A program made the translations under genes and the position numbers. From the NCBI GenBank assembly GCA_024636445.1, contig JAGXHE010000181.1:1-50411 (forward strand): a stretch of 50,411 nucleotides of DNA, read 5' to 3'. The notes under the pieces were generated by a model. It was not told where the DNA came from. It saw only the letters and a list, made by a program, of their open reading frames with translations, and did no database searches. The first letter of the stretch is position 1. Each line of letters opens with the position of its first letter. This document shows, piece after piece, positions 21,211-31,334 of the stretch. Source of the DNA: Sulfitobacter sp. GTDB taxonomy: Bacteria > Pseudomonadota > Alphaproteobacteria > Rhodobacterales > Rhodobacteraceae.

Positions 21211-21597
21211 TCAGGTTGGAGCTTGAGTATCAGACACCGGCGCAAAGAAGATCAACCGGTTGCCAAAGGGGTCCGCGACGCTCATGTCGTCCATCCCAAA
21301 GGGCTGTCGCTGCACGGACGAACGCGCAAACCCATAATCCTTGGCGTGCAACGTGGCCGCATTGGCCGCCACATCGGGCACCCTAATGCGCAGCGCCGCA
21401 CCCGGCGACGCATCGCCGTGATGTTCCGACAGATGCAACTGGCAAGCACCCATCCGCAGGCCCAGGTATAGCGGCAGGTCAGGAGAAAACCGGTGCTCGA
21501 ACAGAACTTCGAACCCCAGAAAATCAACGTAGAATTCCCGCGCCTTGGCCGCATCGAAACTGCGCAGGATCGGGATCGGAGCAGCCGCGTCAATCAC
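21211..21597 (-). CDS. glyoxalase/bleomycin resistance/dioxygenase (VOC) family protein
   Basis: PILRSFDAAKAREFYVDFLGFEVLFEHRF...LHLSEHHGDASPG...VADPFGNRLIFFAP. Confidence 0.85.
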   Translation of the reverse strand: MIDAAAPIPILRSFDAAKAREFYVDFLGFEVLFEHRFSPDLPLYLGLRMGACQLHLSEHHGDASPGAALRIRVPDVAANAATLHAKDYGFARSSVQRQPFGMDDMSVADPFGNRLIFFAPVSDTQAPT

Positions 21598-21815
21598 TCG
21601 TCGGCGTCAGGGTCGGGTTGCCCCACCCCCTTGAACACCGCCTTCAGCGGAAAGGCCCACAAAACGCCCAGGCCCAGATAGACCAGCAGCTCGACCAGAA
21701 CCGAAGGCCGGTCGAAAAGTGCCACGATGTTGATCGCAAGGACCACGTAGAGCGGCAGCCCCACCAACAGGATGATCAGCGACCACCGCCGCCTTGCCTT
21801 GTAACTCAGCGCCAT
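21594..21815 (-). CDS. DUF2842-type small membrane protein
   Basis: 73 aa, two TM helices, MALSYKARRRWSLIILLVGLPLYVVLAINIV...GVLWAFPLKAVFKGVGQ. Confidence 0.8.
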   Translation of the reverse strand: MALSYKARRRWSLIILLVGLPLYVVLAINIVALFDRPSVLVELLVYLGLGVLWAFPLKAVFKGVGQPDPDADE

Positions 21816-21824
21816 ATCGCCCCC

Positions 21825-23120
21825 TTAATCTGCAAACGGATCACGCACCAGAATAGTGTCTTCCCGCTCTGGGGATGTCGACAGCAACGCGACGGGACAT
21901 TCGATCAACTCTTCGACACGACGCACGTATTTGATCGCCTCGGCGGGCAGATCGGCCCAGCTGCGCGCGCCTTCGGTCGATTCCGACCAGCCCGGCATTT
22001 CCTCATAGATCGGCGTGCAGCGCGTCTGCTGGTCGGCGGCGGTGGGCAGATAGTCCATCCGCTGGCCGTCCAGATCGTAGCCCACGCAGATTTTCAGAGT
22101 CTCGAACCCGTCGAGCACGTCCAGCTTGGTCAGCGAGATACCGTTGACGCCGCTGGTGGCGCAGGTCTGGCGCACGAGGCAGGCATCGAACCAGCCGCAG
22201 CGGCGCTTGCGGCCTGTGACGGTGCCGAACTCGTGGCCACGCTCGCCCAGACGCTGGCCGTCTTCGTCGTGCAATTCGGTCGGGAACGGGCCTTCGCCCA
22301 CGCGGGTGGTATAGGCTTTGACGATGCCCAGAACATAGTTGATCGCACCGGGGCCCAAGCCGACGCCGGTGGCAGCCTGCCCTGCGATCACGTTGGACGA
22401 GGTCACGAAGGGATAGGTGCCAAAGTCGATGTCCAGAAGCGCGCCCTGCGCCCCTTCGAACAGGATGCGTTTGCCGGCCTTGCGCTTTTCGTTCAGCACC
22501 TTCCAGACGGGGGCGGCGAAGGGCAGGATTTCGGATGCGATGTCTTTGAGCTGCGCAATCAGCGCGTCGCGGTCGATGGGTTCGATGCCCAGACCACGGC
22601 GCAGCGGATCGTGGTGCTGCAAGGCGCGGTCGACACGGGCAACCAGCGTCGCCTCGTCGGCCAGATCGGCCACGCGGACCGACCGGCGGCCAACCTTGTC
22701 TTCATAGGCGGGGCCGATGCCGCGCCCGGTGGTGCCGATCTTGGTGCCCTTGCTCGACGCCTCTTCGCGCGCGCGGTCCAGCTCGCCGTGGATCGGCAGG
22801 ATCAGCGGTGTGTTCTCTGCGATCATCAGCGTTTCGGGGGTAATCACGACGCCCTGCTCGCGGATCGAGGCAATTTCCTTGACCAGATGCCAGGGGTCCA
22901 GCACCACACCGTTGCCGATAATGCTTAGTTTGCCGCCGCGCACCACACCCGAAGGCAGCGCGTTCAGCTTGTAGACCTTGCCGTCGATCACCAGCGTGTG
23001 GCCTGCGTTATGGCCGCCCTGAAAACGTGCAATAATGTCAGCGCGTTCGCTGAGCCAATCGACGATCTTGCCTTTTCCTTCGTCACCCCATTGGGCGCCG
23101 ACAACGACGACATTGGCCAT
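21825..23120 (-). CDS. purA: adenylosuccinate synthetase
   Basis: [54 protein letters not shown]. Confidence 0.98.
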   Translation of the reverse strand: MANVVVVGAQWGDEGKGKIVDWLSERADIIARFQGGHNAGHTLVIDGKVYKLNALPSGVVRGGKLSIIGNGVVLDPWHLVKEIASIREQGVVITPETLMIAENTPLILPIHGELDRAREEASSKGTKIGTTGRGIGPAYEDKVGRRSVRVADLADEATLVARVDRALQHHDPLRRGLGIEPIDRDALIAQLKDIASEILPFAAPVWKVLNEKRKAGKRILFEGAQGALLDIDFGTYPFVTSSNVIAGQAATGVGLGPGAINYVLGIVKAYTTRVGEGPFPTELHDEDGQRLGERGHEFGTVTGRKRRCGWFDACLVRQTCATSGVNGISLTKLDVLDGFETLKICVGYDLDGQRMDYLPTAADQQTRCTPIYEEMPGWSESTEGARSWADLPAEAIKYVRRVEELIECPVALLSTSPEREDTILVRDPFAD

Positions 23121-23306
23121 GATGCAGGTCCTTTAATGTTTGCAAACCGCGTGTGGTATAGTCCGGCAGGTACATGCGCGAAACCACAAACTGAAACCCC
23201 GCGCTGCTTATCGCCAATAAATTTCCATACGCGATACGGACCTGCGCCCTTTACACAAGGGGTGGTTTTGGGCAATTCCTGAAACAATCAGACTTCGGAG
23301 ACCAAA

Positions 23307-23702
23307 ATGGGCTTTTTCACGCGCTGGCTGGCGGCATTTGTGCTGCTGGCCCTGACTTACAACCCAACCCAGTATAATTACGTGAAATGGGCGCGCGACT
23401 ACGGTGGCGAGAACCTGTCGATCGCGGTGCTGGTCGGGCTGATGTTGCTGATAGGGTACATAATCTACCTACGCGCCACGCTGAGGTCGATCGGCGGGTT
23501 CGGCATGGCGCTGGTGCTGGCGGTGGTCGCGGCGGGGCTATGGGTGCTTTATGATCTGAAGCTGCTGAGCCTCGACAACTCCAGCCTAAACACATGGCTG
23601 GGCCTGCTGGCGCTCAGCGCTGTTCTGGGCATCGGTCTGTCGTGGAGCCTGGTGCGCCGCCGCCTGTCTGGTCAGGCAGACGTGGACGACATCGACGAAT
23701 AG
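23307..23702 (+). CDS. small hydrophobic membrane protein (DUF6524-like)
   Basis: 131 aa, four TM segments; MGFFTRWLAAFVLLALTYNPTQYNYVKWARDYGGENLSIAVLVGL. Confidence 0.75.
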   Translation: MGFFTRWLAAFVLLALTYNPTQYNYVKWARDYGGENLSIAVLVGLMLLIGYIIYLRATLRSIGGFGMALVLAVVAAGLWVLYDLKLLSLDNSSLNTWLGLLALSAVLGIGLSWSLVRRRLSGQADVDDIDE

Positions 23703-23703
23703 A

Positions 23704-24018
23704 TCAGGCGTCCAAGGACACCGGATCGCCGTGGGGCGTGCGCAGATAGGCCGCCTCCCACGCATCGCGCATCTGGCTGACGGCAGCGGCTTCGGCCCAG
23801 CCTTTTTCAGCCAGCAGGGTTTCCAGGGTTTCCAACCATGCGGCAAAATAGTCATCGCCGCCATTGAGGTCGCGGTTGACCCCATGCCGCACCAAGGTGG
23901 CCGCAAACCGCGCCGCCCAGTCGGGCCAGTCAAAGCGCCCTGCCTCGTTCAGATGGACCGTCAGCGCAAACAGCTGCGCGTGCCAGGGGGCTTCGAACAC
24001 CGGTTCGGGGCGGGTCAT
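23704..24018 (-). CDS. nitrile hydratase accessory/activator protein
   Basis: MTRPEPVFEAPWHAQLFALTVHLNEAGRFDWPDWAARFAATL; 4-nt overlap with the beta subunit gene. Confidence 0.88.
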   Translation of the reverse strand: MTRPEPVFEAPWHAQLFALTVHLNEAGRFDWPDWAARFAATLVRHGVNRDLNGGDDYFAAWLETLETLLAEKGWAEAAAVSQMRDAWEAAYLRTPHGDPVSLDA

Positions 24019-24692
24019 GTTGCAGGCTCCAGATAGCTTTGCCACAGATCCAGCAGGACCTCGTCGCGCGGATGCTCTGGTCGTGCCCAAAGCTCGGATG
24101 CGGGGAATGCCACACCATATAGCGGCTCTGGCTGCTCGCCCAGACCGTGCGCCGCCGCGTCGGGCAGAACGTGGTGGCCGTGCATCCGCACGATGCGCCC
24201 CACGGCCCCTGCCGCATAATCGGGCAGACGGGTATGGCCGCCATCGACAAAGGCATTGTGGGCGTGGCGGCGCGTGCGCACCTCGTCTCCCACGGCAAAA
24301 TGCACGTCTGTCTGCGCAGGCCGGTCCGCCGGGCCGCCACGCGCCAGAACGCCTGCCACGGCATCAGACGCCAGCTTGCGGGTCGCCAGCGAGGATGGCC
24401 CTGCGGCATGGCCGCTGGCCAGTTCCTCGGACGTCAGCACGCCCTTGTCGACCAGCATATCCGCCAGTGCCGCCGTCCACTTTTCATAATAGCTGAAGGC
24501 GGCATAGTCCTTGGGTGAAAGCCGTTCGCGCGCATGGCGGCTGGTGTCGATGTTCCATTGGCCCAGCGATCCGCAGGCCAGCGTGACAGCCAATGCGCGC
24601 GGGTGCCAGTCGGCGTGGAAGACTTCGGTTTCGGGCTCTGGCACGACTGGCCCGTCGCCGAAACGCCCGCCCATGTCGTGGACGCGGCTCAC
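24015..24692 (-). CDS. nthB: nitrile hydratase subunit beta
   Basis: MSRVHDMGGRFGDGPVVPEPETEVFHADWHPRALAVTLACGSLGQWNIDTSRHARERL; typical NHase beta N-terminus. Confidence 0.94.
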   Translation of the reverse strand: MSRVHDMGGRFGDGPVVPEPETEVFHADWHPRALAVTLACGSLGQWNIDTSRHARERLSPKDYAAFSYYEKWTAALADMLVDKGVLTSEELASGHAAGPSSLATRKLASDAVAGVLARGGPADRPAQTDVHFAVGDEVRTRRHAHNAFVDGGHTRLPDYAAGAVGRIVRMHGHHVLPDAAAHGLGEQPEPLYGVAFPASELWARPEHPRDEVLLDLWQSYLEPAT

Positions 24693-24723
24693 GCGTCTGC
24701 GCCTTTATTCGAGTGCACGCGGT

Positions 24724-25341
24724 TCATGGCGTGATCGCCAACCCGGTCCCGATCATCGAATCGCGGGTGACCAGATCCATGAGTGCCGCCTCGTCCAGCC
24801 CTTCGGTCCCTGCAGGGCGCTTCGGGATAACCAGATAGCGCAGTTCGGCGGTCGAATCCCAGACGCGCACGGCGGTGTCTTCGGGCAATGTCACTCCGAA
24901 ATCGGCCAGCACCTTGCGCGGCTCTCGCACCGCACGGGCACGGTAGGCGTCGGATTTGTACCAGCCGGGCGGAATACCCAGCAAAGGCCACGGGTAGCAA
25001 CTGCACAGGGTGCACACGACCATGTTGTGAACGTCGTCGGTGTTTTCGACCGCAACCATGTGTTCGCCCTGCCGTCCGTAATAGCCGAGCTCGGACACCA
25101 CGGCGGTCGCATCCTCAAGCAAGGCCGCGCGAAAGGCAGGGTCAGCCCACGCCCGCGCGACCACATGCGCGCCATTGCGCGGGCCGATGCGGTTTTCATA
25201 GGTGTCGATGATCTCGTCCAGCGCTGCAGGGTCAATCAGGCCTTTTTCGGTCAGAATCGTTTCCAGCGCCTTGACCCGCAAAGCAGGGTCCGGCGGCAGC
25301 AGGGCATGGGCGTGATCGTGGTCATGATGGTCATGTGGCAT
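24724..25341 (-). CDS. nthA: nitrile hydratase subunit alpha, cobalt-type motif
   Basis: [48 protein letters not shown] metal site at 24997-25014. Confidence 0.95.
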   Translation of the reverse strand: MPHDHHDHDHAHALLPPDPALRVKALETILTEKGLIDPAALDEIIDTYENRIGPRNGAHVVARAWADPAFRAALLEDATAVVSELGYYGRQGEHMVAVENTDDVHNMVVCTLCSCYPWPLLGIPPGWYKSDAYRARAVREPRKVLADFGVTLPEDTAVRVWDSTAELRYLVIPKRPAGTEGLDEAALMDLVTRDSMIGTGLAITP

Positions 25342-25469
25342 GGTCGCAGCATGGCGCGGGTGCCTGCCATTTGTCCAGAGGGTCCCGGATAACCGGCCAC
25401 GCGCCCTTGCCCCGACTGCGAAACTTGCATAGATACCCGCCAAACCGAACGTGAGCATCGCGAGCATAC

Positions 25470-25838
25470 ATGGAAAACGTCGTCCTGATCATTCACCTTA
25501 TCCTGTCACTGGGGCTGATTGCCGTTGTGCTGATGCAGCGCTCTGAAGGCGGTGGTCTGGGCATGGGCGGCGGTGGTGGCGGCGGTGGTGCCATGTCGGG
25601 CCGTGCAGCCGCGACAGCCCTGGGCAAGGTGACCTGGATCTTGGCGATCGCGTTCATCATCACGTCGATCACGCTGACGATCATCGCCGCTGACAAGGCC
25701 GCAGGCACGTCAGTCATCGACCGTCTGGGCGCTGCACCTGCAACGCAGGAAGACACGCCGCTGACCCCGCCCTCAGGTGGTCTGACCCCGCCCACCCAAG
25801 GCGACGCCGAAGCGCCGCTGGTTCCCGCAGGCGACTGA
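25470..25838 (+). CDS. secG: preprotein translocase subunit SecG
   Basis: [56 protein letters not shown]. Confidence 0.95.
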   Translation: MENVVLIIHLILSLGLIAVVLMQRSEGGGLGMGGGGGGGGAMSGRAAATALGKVTWILAIAFIITSITLTIIAADKAAGTSVIDRLGAAPATQEDTPLTPPSGGLTPPTQGDAEAPLVPAGD

Positions 25839-25859
25839 CCCTTTAACAGCTATCCCTTG

Positions 25860-25906
25860 AGGCAAGATGCCCCGCCGCAACATCATGTTGCGGCACGGCT
25901 TGCCTT
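25860..25906. other. long imperfect stem-loop in the secG-pyrG intergenic region
   Basis: AGGCAAgatGCCccgCCGCAACA-TCA-TGTTGCGGcacGGCTTGCCT. Confidence 0.6.
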
Positions 25907-26021
25907 GTACCGAAATCATCCATTATACTGAAACCCCGTGGTGCTGTGGAAATCGCAGCCGATTCTGGTGGTTTTGGTTCTTCCGAAAATCGCATTTGCA
26001 ACACGGGGAGCATCCGAACTC

Positions 26022-27668
26022 ATGGCGCGTTATATCTTCATCACTGGCGGTGTGGTCTCTTCTCTTGGCAAGGGGCTGGCGTCGGCGGCGCTGGGGGCCT
26101 TGTTGCAGGCACGCGGCTTTTCGGTCCGGTTGCGCAAACTTGATCCCTACCTGAACGTCGATCCCGGCACGATGTCGCCTTTCGAGCATGGCGAGGTGTT
26201 CGTGACCGACGATGGCGCCGAGACCGATCTCGACCTTGGCCATTACGAGCGGTTCACCGGCGTGCCTGCGCGGCAAACCGATTCAGTGTCCTCGGGGCGG
26301 ATCTATTCCACCGTGCTGGAAAAGGAACGTCGCGGTGACTATCTGGGCAAGACGATTCAGGTCGTTCCCCATGTTACAAATGAAATCAAGGATTTCCTGC
26401 ATATCGGTGACGACGAGGTCGATTTCATGCTCTGCGAGATCGGCGGCACGGTAGGCGACATCGAAGGCCTGCCTTTCTTCGAGGCGATCCGCCAGTTCAG
26501 CCACGACAAACCGCGCGGCCAGTGTATTTTCATGCACCTGACGCTGCTGCCCTATCTTGCTGCGAGCGGAGAATTGAAGACCAAGCCGACGCAACACTCG
26601 GTCAAGGAACTGCAATCCATCGGCATCGCACCCGACATTCTGGTGTGCCGCTCGGAACATCCGATCCCCGAGAAAGAGCGCGAGAAGATCGCCCTGTTCT
26701 GCAACGTGCGCAAAGAGGCTGTCGTTGCGGCCTATGATCTGCCCACCATCTACGACGCGCCGCTGGCCTATCACGAACAGGGACTGGATCAGGCCGTTCT
26801 GGACGCCTTTCAGATCAGCCCCGCTCCGCGCCCCGATCTGACCACGTGGCAGGACGTGTCCGACCGTGTTCACCACCCCGAGGGCGAAGTGAAGATCGCG
26901 ATTGTCGGCAAATACACCCAGCTCGAAGACGCCTACAAATCCATCGCCGAGGCGCTGACCCACGGCGGCATGGCCAACCGCGTCAAGGTCCGTATCGAAT
27001 GGGTAGACGCCGAAGTCTTCGACAAATCCGCCGACGTGGCCGCACATCTGGACGGTTTCCACGCCATCCTCGTGCCCGGCGGCTTTGGCGAACGCGGCAC
27101 CGAGGGCAAGATCAAGGCGGCGCAATATGCCCGCGAGAACAAGGTGCCTTACTTAGGCATCTGCCTCGGCATGCAGATGGCGGTGATTGAGGCCGCGCGC
27201 AACGTCGCGGGCATCGAGACAGCAGGGTCCGAAGAATTCGACCACGAAGCCGGCAAGAAACGGTTCGAGCCGGTGGTCTACCACCTGAAGGAATGGGTGC
27301 AGGGCAACGCCAAGGTCACCCGCAAGGTCGGCGACGACAAGGGTGGCACCATGCGCTTGGGCTCATACGATGCGGTGCTGAAAGAGGGATCGAAAGTGGC
27401 CAAAGCCTACGGCACCACCACAATCGACGAGCGCCACCGCCACCGCTACGAGGTCGACATCAAGTACCGCGACCAGCTGGAAAAGGCCGGTCTGTGCTTT
27501 AGCGGCATGTCGCCCGATGGCCGCCTGCCCGAGATCATCGAGTGGCCGGATCACCCTTGGTTCATCGGCGTGCAGTTCCACCCCGAACTGAAATCCAAAC
27601 CCTTCGCACCGCACCCGCTGTTCAAAGACTTTGTCCGTGCGGCCAAAGACATCAGCCGGCTGGTCTGA
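26022..27668 (+). CDS. pyrG: CTP synthase
   Basis: [49 protein letters not shown] glutamine amidotransferase domain. Confidence 0.98.
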   Translation: MARYIFITGGVVSSLGKGLASAALGALLQARGFSVRLRKLDPYLNVDPGTMSPFEHGEVFVTDDGAETDLDLGHYERFTGVPARQTDSVSSGRIYSTVLEKERRGDYLGKTIQVVPHVTNEIKDFLHIGDDEVDFMLCEIGGTVGDIEGLPFFEAIRQFSHDKPRGQCIFMHLTLLPYLAASGELKTKPTQHSVKELQSIGIAPDILVCRSEHPIPEKEREKIALFCNVRKEAVVAAYDLPTIYDAPLAYHEQGLDQAVLDAFQISPAPRPDLTTWQDVSDRVHHPEGEVKIAIVGKYTQLEDAYKSIAEALTHGGMANRVKVRIEWVDAEVFDKSADVAAHLDGFHAILVPGGFGERGTEGKIKAAQYARENKVPYLGICLGMQMAVIEAARNVAGIETAGSEEFDHEAGKKRFEPVVYHLKEWVQGNAKVTRKVGDDKGGTMRLGSYDAVLKEGSKVAKAYGTTTIDERHRHRYEVDIKYRDQLEKAGLCFSGMSPDGRLPEIIEWPDHPWFIGVQFHPELKSKPFAPHPLFKDFVRAAKDISRLV

Positions 27669-27678
27669 TCCGGGACCG

Positions 27679-28455
27679 ATGCTGAGCTATCAACACATAT
27701 ACCACGCCGGAAATCTGGCAGATGTGCACAAGCACGGGCTGCTGGCGTGGATGCTCGATTATCTGACCCGCAAGGACAAACCGCTGTCCTATATCGAAAC
27801 GCACGCGGGGCGCGCCAGCTACGATCTGGACGCAGACGAAGCCCGCAAGACCGGCGAGGCCGCCAAGGGCATCGCGCGCGTGCAGGACTGGTTCGCGCCG
27901 GATCACCCCTTTGCCAAGGTCCTGCACCAGACCCGCGCCGAAGATGGCCCGCAGGCCTACCCCGGATCGCCGATGATTGCCGCGCGTCTGCTGCGCCCCA
28001 CTGACACGATCCATCTGGCCGAACTGCACCCGCGCGAACACAGCGCGCTGGAATATGCGATGTCGCCCTATCCGGTCACCTGCCACCGCCGCGACGGGTT
28101 TGAGATGGCGCACAGCCTGCTGCCGCCCGTGCCACGGCGCGGATTGCTGCTGATCGATCCGTCCTACGAGATCAAGGAAGACTACGACGAAATTCCCCGT
28201 CACATCGCCAAATACATCCGCGCGTGGAATGTGGGCATCATTGCGCTTTGGTATCCGGTGCTGACCTCGGCGCTGCACGTTCCGATGCTGAAATCCCTCG
28301 CGGGCACCTACCCGGACGCCCTGCGCGCCGAGGTCCGCTTTCCCCCCGCGCGTCCGGGGCACGGCATGATCGGCTCGGGTCTTTTTGTGATAAATCCGCC
28401 CTTCGGTATGGACGCCGAGGCAAAACGCCTGAAAGATCGTTTCGACCAACTTTGA
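27679..28455 (+). CDS. rlmJ: 23S rRNA (adenine(2030)-N(6))-methyltransferase RlmJ
   Basis: MLSYQHIYHAGNLADVHKHGLLAWMLDYL, LLLIDPSYEIKEDY (NPPF-like DPSYE motif). Confidence 0.93.
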   Translation: MLSYQHIYHAGNLADVHKHGLLAWMLDYLTRKDKPLSYIETHAGRASYDLDADEARKTGEAAKGIARVQDWFAPDHPFAKVLHQTRAEDGPQAYPGSPMIAARLLRPTDTIHLAELHPREHSALEYAMSPYPVTCHRRDGFEMAHSLLPPVPRRGLLLIDPSYEIKEDYDEIPRHIAKYIRAWNVGIIALWYPVLTSALHVPMLKSLAGTYPDALRAEVRFPPARPGHGMIGSGLFVINPPFGMDAEAKRLKDRFDQL

Positions 28456-28468
28456 CAGGGAGAAACCG

Positions 28469-28765
28469 ATGGCCGCCAAAGGATACTGGATCGCGCACAA
28501 CGTGGTGCACGACGCCGAAGCCTACAAGAAATATCAGGCCGCGAACGCCGCCCCTCTGGCCGAATACGGCGGACGCTTCGTGGTGCGCGGCGGTCAGCAG
28601 ATCAACCCCGAAGGATCATGGAACAGCCGCACCGTGGTCATCGAATTCCCCAGCTACGCCGACGCGCGTGCCTGCTACGAAAGCGACAGCTACAAGGCGG
28701 CTTTTGACCTGCGCAAAGACATAGCCGAGGGCAATCTGGTGATCGTCGAAGGCTATGATCCCTAA
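28469..28765 (+). CDS. DUF1330 domain-containing protein
   Basis: MAAKGYWIAHNVVHDAEAYKKYQAANAAPLAEYGGRFVVRGGQ...VVIEFPSYADARACYESDSYK. Confidence 0.9.
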   Translation: MAAKGYWIAHNVVHDAEAYKKYQAANAAPLAEYGGRFVVRGGQQINPEGSWNSRTVVIEFPSYADARACYESDSYKAAFDLRKDIAEGNLVIVEGYDP

Positions 28766-29432
28766 GCGAATTTCCTCATGGTGCGGTGCCTGTGCCGCGC
28801 TGATATGTGCAGACGCAGCTGCGGCCTGCGACACGCCCGTTTGCGTCGTGAGTCCCGATAGCCTGGCGCTGACGCGGATCATCACCTTTGACGATCAGCA
28901 GGCCAGCTTTGGCCCCGGTCGTCCTGTTGATACCATTCTGGCGCTGAACGGCGCTTCCTTTGGCGAACGGTTTTCCGGCCAGAGCGTGACAGCCACGGGC
29001 ACGCATGACGTCATTGGCGGCACGGCACTCGGTCCCCCTCTGGCCCTGATGGCGGGCGATGCAGGGCAGAATCTGGCGCTGGTCCATATGGGCGGCGCCG
29101 CCCGGATCGTGCTGGTGGGCTATGGCACCGCAGGCTTTCCCAAACGCGACGCCCAAGGCGAAGGCGCCATAGCAGTGCAGTTCGACCGCGACCAACCGGC
29201 CCTGGCCCTCGACATACGCGGCGGCGAAAATGGCACGGCGCAGGTGCAATTTCTGCGCCGCGACGGGTCGTCCATCACCACGCTGGAACTGGGTCCATTG
29301 GGCGAAGACCCCTTCGGATTTACCCGCTCGGATGGCACAGCCGACATCGCGGGCTTTGTGCTGACAAATTTTGACGTCCAAGGCCTCGCTTTGGACAATT
29401 TGCGCTTTGGTCCACCACCTGATCTGGGCTAG
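28755..29432 (+). CDS. hypothetical secreted protein
   Basis: 225 aa with signal-like N-terminus (ISSWCGACAALICADAAAACD); open frame on the operon strand. Confidence 0.65.
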   Translation: MIPKRISSWCGACAALICADAAAACDTPVCVVSPDSLALTRIITFDDQQASFGPGRPVDTILALNGASFGERFSGQSVTATGTHDVIGGTALGPPLALMAGDAGQNLALVHMGGAARIVLVGYGTAGFPKRDAQGEGAIAVQFDRDQPALALDIRGGENGTAQVQFLRRDGSSITTLELGPLGEDPFGFTRSDGTADIAGFVLTNFDVQGLALDNLRFGPPPDLG

Positions 29433-29441
29433 GGTCGGCTC

Positions 29442-29888
29442 ATGCTTGAACGCCTCTTCCCCCGCCGTCCCCGAGACCAGAAACCGCTCCCAGAACCTGA
29501 CGCCCAACTGGCGCTGGGGGCCTTGCTGGTGCGCGTGGCCCTCGCCGACCGATCTTATACCGTGGAAGAAGTCAGCCAGATCGACCGCATCTTGCAGGCG
29601 ACTTTCGGGCTGAAACAGCTTGAGGCGGCAAAACTGCGCGCAACCTGCGAGGCGCTGGAACGCCACGCACCCGGCACCGATGAATTCGCCAAGGTCCTGC
29701 GACAGGCGGTAGGCTACGACGAACGGCGCACGTTGGCCCGTGCCATGTGGAAGGTGGTGATGGCCGACGGGCGGCAAAAACCCTCCGAAGAGCTGTCTTT
29801 GCACCAGATCGAGGCAGCGCTTGGCATCACCGACGCCGACAGCGCCGCAATTCAGGCCGAGGCCACGGGTGCCTCACCCGGCCACTAG
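29442..29888 (+). CDS. TerB-family (tellurite resistance TerB-like) protein
   Basis: LALGALLVRVALADRSYTVEEVSQIDRILQATFGL...AMWKVVMADGRQKPSEELSLHQIEAALGI. Confidence 0.83.
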   Translation: MLERLFPRRPRDQKPLPEPDAQLALGALLVRVALADRSYTVEEVSQIDRILQATFGLKQLEAAKLRATCEALERHAPGTDEFAKVLRQAVGYDERRTLARAMWKVVMADGRQKPSEELSLHQIEAALGITDADSAAIQAEATGASPGH

Positions 29889-29943
29889 GCGGGTACAAAA
29901 ACTCTGCATTGGCCTTGGCGCCGGATACACCTATATCTGCGAT

Positions 29944-30381
29944 ATGTTTGCTGATTTCCTCAAACGGCTGACCCAGCCGGAGCCCGCCCAACTGCCCGAC
30001 ACCGACGCACGCCTTGCGCTGACCGCACTGCTGGTGCGGATCGCCCGGTCTGACGGCACCTATGAAACCGGCGAAGCTGCCACGATCGACAATGTCGTGG
30101 CCGCCCGCTACGGCCTGACAACCGATGCCGCCCTTGCCCTGCGCCATGAGGCCGAAGGGTTGGAAGCCGAAGCTCCCGACACCGTGCGCTTTACCCGCGC
30201 AATCAAGGACGCCGTGCCCTACGAGCAGCGCCTCGGCGTGATCGAGGCGATGTGGAAAGTGGTTCTGGCCGACGGTGAACGCGCGCAGGAAGAAGACGCC
30301 GTGCTGCGGCTGGTCGCCAATCTGCTGGGCGTCACCGACCGCGACAGCGCCATCGCCCGCCAGCAAGTCGAAGGCGCGTGA
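29944..30381 (+). CDS. TerB-family protein, tandem paralogue
   Basis: LALTALLVRIARSDGTYETGEAATIDNVVAARYGL...AMWKVVLADGERAQEEDAVLRLVANLLGV. Confidence 0.83.
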   Translation: MFADFLKRLTQPEPAQLPDTDARLALTALLVRIARSDGTYETGEAATIDNVVAARYGLTTDAALALRHEAEGLEAEAPDTVRFTRAIKDAVPYEQRLGVIEAMWKVVLADGERAQEEDAVLRLVANLLGVTDRDSAIARQQVEGA

Positions 30382-31112
30382 TCGCAGCCTTTGGCATGTA
30401 CGACATGCCCCACGCCCGCGCCGCGAACGACAGGCTGTGGGCGGGGGTGCGCGGTGCCCTTGGCTATGGTCCCGACGACCTGACCCGCGACACCGACCCG
30501 TGGGACATCTGGCAATCTGATGATCTGCTTCTGGCCCAGACCTGCGGCATGCCCTACCGCACGCGCCTGCACCAACGCGTTCAACTGGTCGCAACGCCCG
30601 ACCACCAGTTGCCCGACTGCCCGCCGGGGCACTATTTCAGCTATCTGATCAAACGCTACGACGACCCGCGCGATCTGGCAGCGCTGGCCAAGGGCACGAT
30701 GGCCTATAACGAGGCACTCTCGCAATCCGGCTGGGCCGCACCGGTTTTCCACCTTCAAGCTCAAGGGCTTGCCCCCACAGCCACCCTGCAAACCGGCGCT
30801 CATCTGTCCTCGATCTCCGCCGTCCTCGACGGCAGCGCAGACTTCGCGGGCATCGACGCCGTCACCCTGCTGATGTTCGGCGACGATACCCCCGACACAG
30901 TGGCGCGCCTGAACACTTTCGACCGGACCGCACCCACGCCCGCCCTGCCCTACATCACCGCCCAAGGCCGCGACCCCGCACCGCTGGCGGCCGCGCTCGA
31001 CACCGCCATTGCAGCCCTTGCACCTCAGGACCGCGCTACCCTGCACCTGAACGGCACCACCCAAATTTCCGCCACCGATTATCTGGCCATCCCAATCCCG
31101 AAATCCCCGTAA
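30378..31112 (+). CDS. PhnD/SsuA-type substrate-binding protein lacking a signal peptide
   Basis: MIAAFGMYDMPHARAANDRLWAGVRGALGYGPDDL...LAQTCGMPYRTRL...GAHLSSISAVLDGSADFAGIDAVTLLMFG. Confidence 0.7.
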   Translation: MIAAFGMYDMPHARAANDRLWAGVRGALGYGPDDLTRDTDPWDIWQSDDLLLAQTCGMPYRTRLHQRVQLVATPDHQLPDCPPGHYFSYLIKRYDDPRDLAALAKGTMAYNEALSQSGWAAPVFHLQAQGLAPTATLQTGAHLSSISAVLDGSADFAGIDAVTLLMFGDDTPDTVARLNTFDRTAPTPALPYITAQGRDPAPLAAALDTAIAALAPQDRATLHLNGTTQISATDYLAIPIPKSP

Positions 31113-31114
31113 CC

Positions 31115-31171
31115 TTCTTTTGGCCGAAAATATCCCGGGGGAAGACGCGCCAGCGTCGGGGGCAGCGCCCC
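31115..31171 (-). repeat. Dispersed intergenic hairpin element, copy 2 (inverted relative to copy 1)
   Basis: Reverse complement GGGGCGCTGCCCCCGACGCTGGCGCGTCTTCCCCCGGGATATTTTCGGCCAAAAGAAG aligns with 6312-6367. Confidence 0.65.
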
Positions 31172-31249
31172 GATAAGTCCCCAGCAACAAACGCCCAGTT
31201 TCACGGCACAGGCCCCTTGCCTTTGCGTCAACCCAAGCGAACAGATCGC

Positions 31250-31261
31250 TTTGCATGCAAA
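31250..31261. promoter_or_regulatory. 12-bp perfect palindrome TTTGCATGCAAA upstream of the ABC transporter operon
   Basis: Perfect palindrome in the intergenic region about 75 bp before the TTG start at 31335. Confidence 0.4.
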
Positions 31262-31334
31262 TCCAAGTTGCAATGTGCCTAATTATTGTCCCTTATACCC
31301 GTTAACCTGCCAACCGAGCCCAAAAGGCCTGCCA

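Noticed and set aside
21618-22928. 436-aa plus-strand ORF opposite purA
   Set aside because: Antisense to purA; no recognisable domain.
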